Below, one piece after another: positions 1 to 6,778 of a stretch of 59,562 nucleotides of DNA. Numbering within the stretch: position 1 is the first letter of the stretch; each line of letters begins with the position of its first letter. The translations under genes were made by a program, and so were the position numbers. The stretch lies in assembly GCF_027622855.1 (NCBI RefSeq), contig NZ_JAPZVR010000002.1, forward strand, positions 169,463 through 229,024, in the 5' to 3' direction. The notes under the pieces were generated by a model. The model was not told the DNA's origin. It was given only the letters and a program-made list of their open reading frames with translations, and did not search any database. This stretch comes from Glycomyces algeriensis (lineage in GTDB: Bacteria; Actinomycetota; Actinomycetes; Mycobacteriales; Micromonosporaceae).

Positions 1-80
1 GGGGCCTCCCCCCGCCGGCCCCCCCCCTTTTCAAAGGGCCCCCCCCCGGGGGGCCCCCGCCCCCCCCGGCCCGCGCCCCC
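1..80. other. Low-complexity contig end
   Basis: The first ~80 bases are long C runs broken by short G runs, unlike the rest of the window, and encode nothing recognisable. They look like a low-quality assembly end rather than genuine chromosome. Confidence 0.6.
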
Positions 81-202
81 GTCCGCGCTGCAGCCCCGCG
101 CAAAGGCCTGTCGCCGCGCAGGCGGGACGTGGCAGTATTGCGGTCACGGGGCGGCTTGCCGTCCGACTAGTTGATGAAACCCAATACGCCCCAGGAGTGC
201 AC

Positions 203-1393
203 ATGGACTTTCGGGAAGAGGCCGCCGCGATCGCGCCCGAGCTGATCGCGCTGCGCCGCGAACTGCACCGGATCCCCGAGATCGGGCTCGAACTTCCGAA
301 GACGCAGGCGGCCGTGCTCGCGGCCCTGGAAGGCCTGCCGCTGGAGATCACCCTCGGCCGCACCTCGACCTCGGTCACGGCGGTGCTGCGCGGCGGGAAG
401 CCGGGCCCGGTCGTGCTGCTGCGCGGCGACATGGACGCGCTGCCCGTGACCGAGGAGACGGGCGTGGCTTACACGTCCGAGCACGTGGGCACCATGCACG
501 CGTGCGGCCACGACCTGCACACGGCCGGACTCGTGGGCGCGGCGCGGCTGCTGTCCGCGCACCAGGCCGAGCTGGCCGGTGACGTCGTGTTCATGTTCCA
601 GCCGGGCGAGGAGGGCCATGACGGCGCCGGCCACATGATCGCCGAGGGCGTGCTGGAGGCGGCGGGCCGCAAGGCCGATGCCGCCTACGGGCTGCACGTC
701 ATCTCGGACATGATGCCGCGCGGGGTGTTCACGACGAAGCCGGGGCCGATGATGGCCGCGTCGTCGGGGCTGTTCGTGGACGTGCGCGGCAAGGGCGGGC
801 ACGGCTCGCGCCCGCACGCGACGCTCGACCCGATCCCGGTGGCCGCGGAGATCGTCACGGCGCTGCAGACGCTGGTGACGCGCCGGTTCTCGACGTTCGA
901 GCCGATCGTCATCACCGTGGGCACGTTCCATGCGGGGACGCGGCACAACATCATCCCGGACAACGCGAAGTTCGAGGCGACGATCCGCACGTTCTCGGCC
1001 GAGGCGCTCGACCAGGTCGAGAAGGAGTCGGTGAAGCTCGCCGAGGACATCGCGACCGCGCACGGCCTCACGGCCGACGTGCGGTTCGACCGCGAGTACC
1101 CGGCCACGGTGAACGACGCGGACGAGGCGGCGTTCGTGGAGGCGACCGTCAAGGACTTGTACGGCGAGGCGCGGTACACGGAGATGCCGTTCCCGGTCAT
1201 GGGTTCGGAGGACTTCTCGCGGGTGCTCGAGGCCGTGCCGGGCAGCTACATGTTCTACGGCGCGACCATCCAGGACGACCCGGACGACGGGGCGTCCAAC
1301 CACTCCCCGCGGGCGGCCTTCGACGACAGCGTCCTCGCCGACGGCGCGGCCCTCCTGGCGGAACTCGCCGTGCGGCGCATGGCCCGCGGCTAG
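203..1393 (+). CDS. M20 family metallopeptidase / amidohydrolase (hippurate or N-acyl-amino-acid hydrolase type)
   Basis: Cytosolic zinc amidohydrolase of 396 aa, the usual length for the M20D group (aminoacylase, hippurate hydrolase, IAA-amino-acid hydrolase). Visible motifs are RGDMDALPV (~75-83), HACGHDLH (~99-106) with the metal-binding Cys/His/Asp, PGEEG with the catalytic Glu pair (~135-139), the dimerisation-domain HGSRPHATLDP, and the C-terminal GSEDFSRV and NHSPRAAF. I place the start at ATG 203: AGGAG at 193-197 lies 5 nt upstream, and it overlaps the alternative GTG at 197, which therefore has no room for a ribosome site. The true N-acyl substrate cannot be told from sequence. Its TAG stop falls exactly on the CTAG boundary of the inverted-repeat element that follows. 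Confidence 0.93.
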   Translation: MDFREEAAAIAPELIALRRELHRIPEIGLELPKTQAAVLAALEGLPLEITLGRTSTSVTAVLRGGKPGPVVLLRGDMDALPVTEETGVAYTSEHVGTMHACGHDLHTAGLVGAARLLSAHQAELAGDVVFMFQPGEEGHDGAGHMIAEGVLEAAGRKADAAYGLHVISDMMPRGVFTTKPGPMMAASSGLFVDVRGKGGHGSRPHATLDPIPVAAEIVTALQTLVTRRFSTFEPIVITVGTFHAGTRHNIIPDNAKFEATIRTFSAEALDQVEKESVKLAEDIATAHGLTADVRFDREYPATVNDADEAAFVEATVKDLYGEARYTEMPFPVMGSEDFSRVLEAVPGSYMFYGATIQDDPDDGASNHSPRAAFDDSVLADGAALLAELAVRRMARG

Positions 1394-1589
1394 GGCCTGT
1401 CCTGTGAATCAGACCGGTCGTTATCCGGCCCGTTCACCCGCTCGCTGCGTTGTCGGCCCTCCGAATACAACACCGGTATTCGGAAGGCCTTCCGCGGTCT
1501 CGGCGACGCTTGCGAGCCGTCAATCGGTGGAGCGAGCGAACAAACGGACTCGGATACCGCCGCTCCCTGATTCACAGGACAGGCCCTAG
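1390..1589. mobile_element. MITE-like non-autonomous element, IS5-type ends
   Basis: Perfect 23-bp terminal inverted repeats sit at 1390-1412 and 1567-1589, enclosing ~154 bp with no transposase. Each end starts with CTAG followed by GGGCCTGTCC, which resembles IS5-family termini (GGGCCTGT...), whose groups target CTAG/YTAR/TA. CTAG is present at both edges and, being palindromic, could be the duplicated target. The left CTAG contains the TAG stop codon of the amidohydrolase gene. The interior contains no ORF I would call real. The class assignment is inference; the repeat is directly visible. Confidence 0.75.
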
Positions 1590-2730
1590 CGGGACACGAA
1601 GCGCGAACAACGAAGAGGAGGTGAGGGCGGCCCGCAAAGCGGGCCGCTCTCACACGGTTCCTGTCCGGGGTGTTCCCACTGCACCCGGCGTCGGCCGAAG
1701 CACCCGCCCCTGCACGCCGTTCGCTTCGCGGCCCCCGCCCGACGCGATCCCGATCGGGTGAAACCCAGGCCCCGGACCGCGTTCTCACCGGTGTTCTGTC
1801 GGACCCGGGTGCCACGCTCGAGCCGAGTCCGCGCGTCCCCTCTGGGTGGGTGGGGGTTAGGGACGGTAAGCGGCCTTCAGCTATGCGCACGAGCTCGCCG
1901 ATCTCCAGGGCCGACCAGACCGCGCCGTCCGGGGCGATCGCGATGCCGTGCGGCTCACTGGCTTCGACCGGCAGGTCGTGGCCGGTGAGGTTCCCGTCCG
2001 CGTCCACCCGGCCGATCCGGTTGCCGCCCCATTCGGTGAACCAGCAGCCGCCCTCGGCGTCGGCGACCACCGCGTGCGGCTTCGCGCCTTCGCTCAGCGC
2101 GATCGCCGTGACCGTGCCGTCCGCGTCGAGGTGCCCGATGCGGTCGCCCATGATGTCGGCGAACCACACCCCGCTCGCCCCGGCCGCGATGCCGACCGGC
2201 GCGGCCCCCTGCAGCGCAAGGGGGATCACCGCCACCGCGCCGTCGCCGTCCACCCGCCCGACCGAGGCCGCGGCGTTGAGCGTGAACCACAGGTCGCCGG
2301 TGGGCGCGAGCGCGATGGCGGAGGGGAAGCCGCCTTGGTGCGGGATCGCGAACCGCGAGAGCGCCCCGTCCGGACCGATGCGTCCGATGTGGTCGGTGGC
2401 GCTCTCGGTGAACCACACCGACCCGGTGCGGTCGACCGCGATGCCGTACGGCCCCGCGCCCTCGGCCAGCTGCACCTCGCTCAGTTCGCCGTCGGCGCCG
2501 ACGCGGCCGATCCTGTCGGCCTTGAACTCGCTGAACCAGGCCGCGCCGTCGGGCGCGACGGCGATGACCGTCGGCTGCGACCCCTCATCGAGCTCCCAGT
2601 AGACCGGCTCGCCGCCCTCAGGGCCGATGCGGCCCACCCGGCCGCCCTCGGCCACCGTGAACCAGGTCGTGCCGTCCGCCGCGAACGCGATCCCGTACGC
2701 GCCCTTGGCCACTGCGATGGTCTCCAACAC
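1390..2730 (-). CDS. Vgb/SMP-30-like beta-propeller protein (streptogramin B lyase family), C-terminus probably overextended
   Basis: The first ~290 residues are repeated propeller blades of the form G-AWF(T/S)E--ADRIGRVG-DG, typical of the virginiamycin B lyase (Vgb)/SMP-30 family. Many members are not antibiotic lyases, so the function is open. I choose GTG 2730 because GGGAGA lies 5 nt upstream; an ATG at 2763 has no such site. The propeller ends near 1875, as expected for a ~285-aa protein, but the frame then runs a further ~160 residues (rich in Arg/Pro/Ser) through intergenic DNA and the MITE to a stop made by the left CTAG. A TAA at 1857-1859 lies in the neighbouring frame, so a one-base indel near 1865-1880 probably destroyed the native stop, or is a sequencing error. 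It is separated from gntK by a terminator. Confidence 0.72.
   Translation of the reverse strand: MLETIAVAKGAYGIAFAADGTTWFTVAEGGRVGRIGPEGGEPVYWELDEGSQPTVIAVAPDGAAWFSEFKADRIGRVGADGELSEVQLAEGAGPYGIAVDRTGSVWFTESATDHIGRIGPDGALSRFAIPHQGGFPSAIALAPTGDLWFTLNAAASVGRVDGDGAVAVIPLALQGAAPVGIAAGASGVWFADIMGDRIGHLDADGTVTAIALSEGAKPHAVVADAEGGCWFTEWGGNRIGRVDADGNLTGHDLPVEASEPHGIAIAPDGAVWSALEIGELVRIAEGRLPSLTPTHPEGTRGLGSSVAPGSDRTPVRTRSGAWVSPDRDRVGRGPRSERRAGAGASADAGCSGNTPDRNRVRAARFAGRPHLLFVVRASCPARACPVNQGAAVSESVCSLAPPIDGSQASPRPRKAFRIPVLYSEGRQRSERVNGPDNDRSDSQDRP
1621..1653. terminator. Strong hairpin, likely terminator of the amidohydrolase or opposing lyase gene
   Basis: 15-nt arms at 1621-1635 and 1639-1653 pair at 14 of 15 positions around an AAA loop. 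There is no T tract. If the MITE inserted between the amidohydrolase stop and this hairpin, it has displaced the terminator by ~200 bp. Confidence 0.55.
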
Positions 2731-2761
2731 TCGGTCTCCCTTCGTCGTCGTTACTCCGTAC

Positions 2762-2770
2762 ATTGTACAA
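2762..2770 (-). promoter_or_regulatory. Promoter -10 and TTGTACAA palindrome of the lyase-like gene
   Basis: On the minus strand TACAAT (2767-2762) is a good -10, ~30 nt before GTG 2730, and it overlaps the palindrome TTGTACAA (2763-2770) next to a further GTAC. Palindromes centred on GTAC are common GntR-family operators, but the binding protein is unknown here. Confidence 0.4.
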
Positions 2771-2784
2771 CATTATTTGGCGCG

Positions 2785-2819
2785 AAAAAAGCGGCCGGCG
2801 AGATCACCCCGCCGGCCGC
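2785..2819 (-). terminator. Intrinsic terminator of gntK
   Basis: Perfect 10-bp stem GCGGCCGGCG (2791-2800) / CGCCGGCCGC (2810-2819) with a 9-nt loop, followed on the minus strand by a T6 tract (plus-strand A6 at 2785-2790). Directly downstream of the gluconokinase stop. Confidence 0.85.
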
Positions 2820-2835
2820 CGCAGCGATGCGGGGC

Positions 2836-3339
2836 CTAGTGCTCGAGCTCGGCGACGACGCGGTCGACGATCCGATCAGGAGTCGCGGTCACGTCGACGG
2901 TGGTGCCGTCCTCGTCGGCACCGAGGGGCTCCAAGGCGGCGAACTGGGAGGCGAGCAGGCTGGGCGGCATGAAGTGCCCGCTGCGGGAGGCCAGCCGCTC
3001 GGCGATGACCTCCTGCGTGCCGTGGAGGTGGACGAAGTGGACGCGGGCGCTCGCACCGCGCAGCACGTCCCGGTACTCGCGCTTGAGCGCCGAGCAGGTG
3101 ACGACGGTGCCCTGACCCGCCTTGTCCTGCTTGCTGATCCAGTCCCGGAGCGTCCGCAGCCACGGCCCCCGGTCGGCGTCGGTGAGCGGGATCCCGGCGG
3201 TCATCTTGGCGATGTTCGCCTCCGGGTGGAACTCGTCGGCCTCGGCCATGGGCCAGCCGAGCCGGTCGGCCAGGAGCCGCGCCACCGTGCTCTTGCCCGA
3301 GCCCGAGACCCCCATGACCACCAAGCAGGTAGTCGCCAT
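2836..3339 (-). CDS. gntK: Gluconokinase
   Basis: 167-aa P-loop kinase that phosphorylates gluconate to 6-phosphogluconate for entry to the pentose phosphate/phosphoketolase routes. The Walker A GVSGSGKST is at ~10-18, followed by the family pattern DEFHP-ANIAKM--G-PLTD-DR-PWL, then CSALK-YRD-LR and the Arg-bearing lid ERL--R-GHFMP--LL-SQ. ATG 3339 has GGAGG 5-6 nt upstream; the longer frame to 3486 runs into the divergent regulator's leader and is not coding. Neighbour: a divergent FadR/GntR regulator across a ~160-bp gap, the usual arrangement of gnt genes. Confidence 0.93.
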   Translation of the reverse strand: MATTCLVVMGVSGSGKSTVARLLADRLGWPMAEADEFHPEANIAKMTAGIPLTDADRGPWLRTLRDWISKQDKAGQGTVVTCSALKREYRDVLRGASARVHFVHLHGTQEVIAERLASRSGHFMPPSLLASQFAALEPLGADEDGTTVDVTATPDRIVDRVVAELEH

Positions 3340-3435
3340 GGACCCCTCCTCTTCGAAAGGCGCACCGCCGAAGGGCGGCGCATGATTGAACGGAAAGGTA
3401 ACACCAATTGCACCACCCTGCCAACACGGACCGTA

Positions 3436-3507
3436 TAGGATTCGTGCATGGGCGACAGTCACGGGGATGCAACGCACCCGCACCACCGGTTCCGGGCGGC
3501 CGCGTGA
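3436..3507 (+). promoter_or_regulatory. Candidate leaderless promoter and 19-codon upstream ORF of the GntR gene
   Basis: TAGGAT at 3436-3441 is a -10 hexamer ending 6 nt before ATG 3448. That ATG opens a 19-codon frame ending in TGA 3505-3507, which overlaps the regulator's GTG start (3504-3506) as GTGA. The GTG has no ribosome site of its own, so coupling to a leaderless leader ORF is a plausible way to translate it. No convincing -35 is seen. Confidence 0.4.
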
Positions 3508-4361
3508 TCGAGCGGCGCAACCGGTCCGGTGCCGGCCTCCACGACCCCATCCTCGAGAAGCTCGGGATGGAGATCGCCGCCGGCGAGCTCCCGGCCGGAC
3601 ACGTCCTCACCCTCGACGGGATCCAGGAGCGGTTCAGCGTCTCCCGCACCGTCGCCCGCGAGGCCATGCGCATCCTCGAGTCCATGGGCCTCGTCGAGTC
3701 CCGCCGCCGCGTCGGGATCACCGTGCGCCCCATCGCCGACTGGAACGTCTTCGACCCCAAGGTCATCTGGTGGCGCCTCTCCGGCCCCGACCGCGGCGCC
3801 CAGCTGCGCACCCTCACCGAGCTCCGCATCGCCGTCGAGCCCCTCGCCGCCGGCGCCGCCGCCCGCGCCGCCACCGCCGCCCAGCGGGCGCGCGTGGTCG
3901 AGCTCGCCGCCCTCCTGCGCACCCTCGGCGAAGCGGCCGACCTGGCCGAGTTCATGGAGCGCGACGTCGAGTTCCACGAACTCCTCCTGCAGGCCAGCGG
4001 GAACGAGATGTTCGGCGCGCTCGCCGAAGTGGTCGCCGCGGTCCTGCGCGGGCGCACCCAGCTCGGGCTCATGCCCCACAAGCCGGTCCCCGAGGCCATG
4101 GACCTGCACGACGCGGTCGCCGCGGCGATCGCGGAGGGGCGCTGCGCCGAGGCCGAGACCGCCATGCGGGCCCTCCTGGTCGAGGTCCGCACCGCGATGC
4201 TCCCGGGATTAGTCCCCTGGTCGCCGCGCGACCCGCCGCCATGGTCCACAACGCTATGGCGCCTTATGTCATGTGATCCGCCTTTGTGGGTACCCCGTTG
4301 CTGCGCGCGACGATTCCCTTCGTGCGCATTGCCACACCCGACCGCTTGCAACTTGCTGTAG
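3504..4361 (+). CDS. FadR/GntR-family transcriptional regulator, probable gluconate repressor
   Basis: The N-terminal winged helix reads LHDPILEKLGMEIAAGELP... followed by FSVSRTVAREAMRILESMGLVESRRRVGITV; the C-terminal all-helical FCD ligand domain carries the metal-binding pattern (ERDVEFHELLL--SGN, later DLH--V-AAI). Divergent from gntK, so probably its gluconate- or 6-phosphogluconate-responsive repressor. GTG 3504 gives the usual N-terminus. The FCD domain ends near 4205; the ~50 residues after MLPG are unlike the family, and a stop in another frame lies at 4210-4212, so the native C-terminus is probably ~235 aa and a frameshift or extension may have occurred. Confidence 0.85.
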   Translation: MIERRNRSGAGLHDPILEKLGMEIAAGELPAGHVLTLDGIQERFSVSRTVAREAMRILESMGLVESRRRVGITVRPIADWNVFDPKVIWWRLSGPDRGAQLRTLTELRIAVEPLAAGAAARAATAAQRARVVELAALLRTLGEAADLAEFMERDVEFHELLLQASGNEMFGALAEVVAAVLRGRTQLGLMPHKPVPEAMDLHDAVAAAIAEGRCAEAETAMRALLVEVRTAMLPGLVPWSPRDPPPWSTTLWRLMSCDPPLWVPRCCARRFPSCALPHPTACNLL

Positions 4362-4557
4362 TACATCACGCGTCACATACCCAGAGAGGTATCCACGACA
4401 CCCGGACAGCAAGCAGCACACCGAGACCAACCGCGAACCCTTGTGGGGCATGCACCCCCTGCGCAGGAGACTCGCCCGTCCGACCGAACCGTATTTGGGC
4501 GGCGACACGGCGTTTCTCCTGGTCTGACCAGTGAAGCACGGTCAGTAACCGCATAGC

Positions 4558-5685
4558 ATGTGCCACAACACCGCCCCGGCCCACAAGGCCGCGACACCAC
4601 CGCAGATCGGACCAGCCATGCCCGAGTTCGCACCTGTGCGATTGCCGCACTACGACGGCCTAGGCCCGCATTCGCTCCTCGCCGATGTCGCCGCCTGGAC
4701 CGGCTCCGAGCCGATGCACCGGCTCCTCGCCCTCTTCGGCGGCAGCCTCCCCGGCACCGGCACCGCCGAGGACCTCGCGTACCTCGAGGCCTTCTCGGCC
4801 GACCACTGGGACTTCCGGGCCGGCCGCGAACGGCACGAGACCGCGCCCCAGCCGCTCACCCCCGCGCACGAGCACTTCGCCACCGAAGCGGCCCTCGCAC
4901 TCGGCCTCGGCGCCGCGGCCACCCCGCGCCTCGCGCACTACACGCACGTCCTGGTCCTCGGCGGCCTCGTCGCCTCCTGCCTCTTCCGCACCCGCTTCGC
5001 CGCCGAGCTCCTCGCGAGCGGCACCGGCGCGGACCACGTGACCGGCGTGGGCGGCTTCCGGCCGCTCGGCGGCGCCGACCTGGAGTCCGCGGCCCTCAGC
5101 GGCATCGACTGCGGCGGTTACGAAGTGGACGCCATCGAGGCGAGCCTCAAGCGCGCCTTCAGCCTCGCCGGCGACCCGCTCGTCGACGAGGGCGGCGACC
5201 CGCTCCTGGACCCCGGCCGGGCATGGAAGGTCGCGACGTACACGGCCGGACCGACCACCGTCCGGGCCGTCGCCGCCCCCTCCTCGCAGCCCGGCCGCCG
5301 CCGCGCCGACACCGTGGACACCTGCCGGTTCTGGGCCGACCGCGTCGTCGAACTCACCCCCGGCGACAGCGTCCTCGTCGTCACCTCCGCGCCCTACACC
5401 GCGTTCCAGCACTGCGACGCGATCACCCACATGGGACTCCCCTACGGCTGCACCGTCGACACCGTCGGCGTCGACCCCGCCACCCTCCCCGAGCCGCACT
5501 TCCGCAAGCAGCACACCGCGAGCGGCTACCTCCAGGAGGTCCGCTCGGCCATCCGCTCCATGCGCCGGCTCTACCACACCGCCTACGCCACGGCCCAGAC
5601 CCCGATCCGGCCCGTCGAATCCGCGGCCGGCCGGCGTTTAACCCCCGACCGCCCGGCCAGGCGGACCGACCGGCGCCGTGGCTGA
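4558..5685 (+). CDS. Conserved-looking protein of unknown function
   Basis: I do not recognise this gene. It is soluble, ~355-375 aa, with a Rossmann-like stretch [23 protein letters not shown] (~150-172 of the longest form), then [18 protein letters not shown] and later [19 protein letters not shown] followed by YGCTVDTVG. The alternation of a nucleotide-binding-like Gly motif and a distal Ser-Ala-Pro-Tyr loop is vaguely reminiscent of DUF218 (YdcF/SanA-like) proteins, but that is weak. The start may be ATG 4558 or ATG 4618; neither has a clear ribosome site. The last ~35 residues are Arg/Pro-rich. The 196-bp stretch before it holds only a TGACC-N10-GGTCA inverted repeat at 4525-4544 and a -10-like TAGCAT at 4554-4559. 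Confidence 0.7.
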   Translation: MCHNTAPAHKAATPPQIGPAMPEFAPVRLPHYDGLGPHSLLADVAAWTGSEPMHRLLALFGGSLPGTGTAEDLAYLEAFSADHWDFRAGRERHETAPQPLTPAHEHFATEAALALGLGAAATPRLAHYTHVLVLGGLVASCLFRTRFAAELLASGTGADHVTGVGGFRPLGGADLESAALSGIDCGGYEVDAIEASLKRAFSLAGDPLVDEGGDPLLDPGRAWKVATYTAGPTTVRAVAAPSSQPGRRRADTVDTCRFWADRVVELTPGDSVLVVTSAPYTAFQHCDAITHMGLPYGCTVDTVGVDPATLPEPHFRKQHTASGYLQEVRSAIRSMRRLYHTAYATAQTPIRPVESAAGRRLTPDRPARRTDRRRG

Positions 5686-5780
5686 GCCGCGGGACCGGTG
5701 ATTTCACCGATGCGCACGCCCCTGATACCAGGGGATATTTACGTCCATCACTTGATGAGTCACGTCAAGGAGGACGCACA

Positions 5781-6665
5781 ATGGACTCAAGCCTCACCCG
5801 CAGGCGCACTTCGATCGCCGCACTGCTCGCGGCGGTCCTCGCCGCGATCATCGGTCTCGGCGCCACCGCCGCCCCGGCGGCCGCCCAGAACCCGTACCAG
5901 CGCGGCCCCAACCCCACCGAATCGAGCATCGAAGCCCTCCGCGGCTCCTACTCGACGTCGAGCACCAGCGTCTCCTCGCTCGTGGTCGGCTTCGGCGGCG
6001 GCACGATCTACTACCCGACGACCACTTCGGACGGCACCTTCGGCGGGGTCGTCATCGCCCCCGGCTTCACCGCCTACGAGTCGTCGATCGCCTGGCTCGG
6101 CCCCCGCCTCGCCTCGCAGGGCTTCGTGGTCTTCACCATCGACACCAACACCACGCTCGACCAGCCGGGCCAGCGCGCCGACCAGATCCAGGCGGCACTG
6201 GACTACCTCACCGAGAGCAGCACCGTGCGCAGCCGGGTGGACGCCGACCGCCTCGCGGTCATGGGCCACTCGATGGGCGGCGGCGGCTCCCTGGAGGCGG
6301 CCCGCGACAACCCGGACATCAAGGCCAGCATCCCGATGACCCCGTGGCACACCACGAAGAGCTGGTCCACGCTCTCGACGCCGACCCTGATCTTCGGGGC
6401 CGAGTCGGACACCGTGGCGCCGGTCGGCTCGCACTCGGAGCCGTTCTACTCCTCGATCCCCAGCAGCGGGAACGACAAGATGTACGTCGAGCTGAACGGG
6501 GCCTCGCACTTCGCCCCGAACTCCGCGAACACCACGATCGCGAAGTACTCGATCTCCTGGCTCAAGCGCTTCGTCGACGACGACACGCGGTTCGACCAGT
6601 TCCTGTGCCCGCTCCCGAACGAGTCCGCCGTGGAGGAGGCCCGCGGCACCTGCCCGCTCGGCTGA
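5781..6665 (+). CDS. Secreted cutinase / polyester hydrolase (PET-hydrolase-like, type I)
   Basis: 294-aa secreted alpha/beta hydrolase very close in pattern to Thermobifida cutinases. Residues 1-35 are a signal peptide beginning with a twin-Arg-like RRRTS and ending APAAAQ. The mature part starts [19 protein letters not shown]. Catalytic triad: Ser164 in GHSMGGG, Asp210 in AESDTVAP, His243 in ASHFAPN. Oxyanion/aromatic-clamp residues are Phe96 (GFTA) and Met165; the TPWH Trp is Trp189. His218 and Phe222 occupy the positions that are Ser/Ile in the Ideonella enzyme, so this is the type I (TfCut2/LCC) form. One disulfide, Cys276-Cys291. Expected substrates are cutin, short triacylglycerols and possibly polyesters. 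AAGGAGGA lies 7 nt upstream of ATG 5781; a terminator follows, so it is monocistronic. Confidence 0.95.
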   Translation: MDSSLTRRRTSIAALLAAVLAAIIGLGATAAPAAAQNPYQRGPNPTESSIEALRGSYSTSSTSVSSLVVGFGGGTIYYPTTTSDGTFGGVVIAPGFTAYESSIAWLGPRLASQGFVVFTIDTNTTLDQPGQRADQIQAALDYLTESSTVRSRVDADRLAVMGHSMGGGGSLEAARDNPDIKASIPMTPWHTTKSWSTLSTPTLIFGAESDTVAPVGSHSEPFYSSIPSSGNDKMYVELNGASHFAPNSANTTIAKYSISWLKRFVDDDTRFDQFLCPLPNESAVEEARGTCPLG

Positions 6666-6680
6666 TCCGAGACAGCGCCT

Positions 6681-6710
6681 CGGGCGGCGGCCTTCACGGG
6701 CCGCCGCCCG
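6681..6710 (+). terminator. Terminator of the cutinase gene
   Basis: Perfect 12-bp stem CGGGCGGCGGCC (6681-6692) with its complement at 6699-6710, 6-nt loop, starting 16 nt after the stop. No T tract, as usual in high-GC hosts. Confidence 0.75.
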
Positions 6711-6743
6711 ATCGGCGTCATCCGATTGGCACCGTCCCGCCCC

Positions 6744-6778
6744 TTTAAACCGACCGGTCGGTTTTGTACGATGAGAGG
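6744..6778 (+). promoter_or_regulatory. Leaderless luxR promoter with an 18-bp palindromic operator
   Basis: AAACCGACCGGTCGGTTT (6747-6764) is a perfect palindrome lying between where a -35 would fall (6744-6749) and the -10 TACGAT (6767-6772). The -10 ends 6 nt before ATG 6779, implying a leaderless transcript. A symmetric site filling the spacer should block RNA polymerase; the form resembles TetR-family operators rather than a lux box. The binding protein is not encoded next to it. Confidence 0.65.

Noticed and set aside
4560..5780. Arg/Pro-rich N-terminal extension of the cutinase frame
   Set aside because: Out-of-frame shadow of the 4,558 gene. The cutinase has its own ribosome site and signal peptide at 5,781.
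6747..6764. Quorum-sensing lux box
   Set aside because: Sequence and symmetry differ from lux boxes, and the protein has no autoinducer-binding domain; TetR-type operator is more likely.
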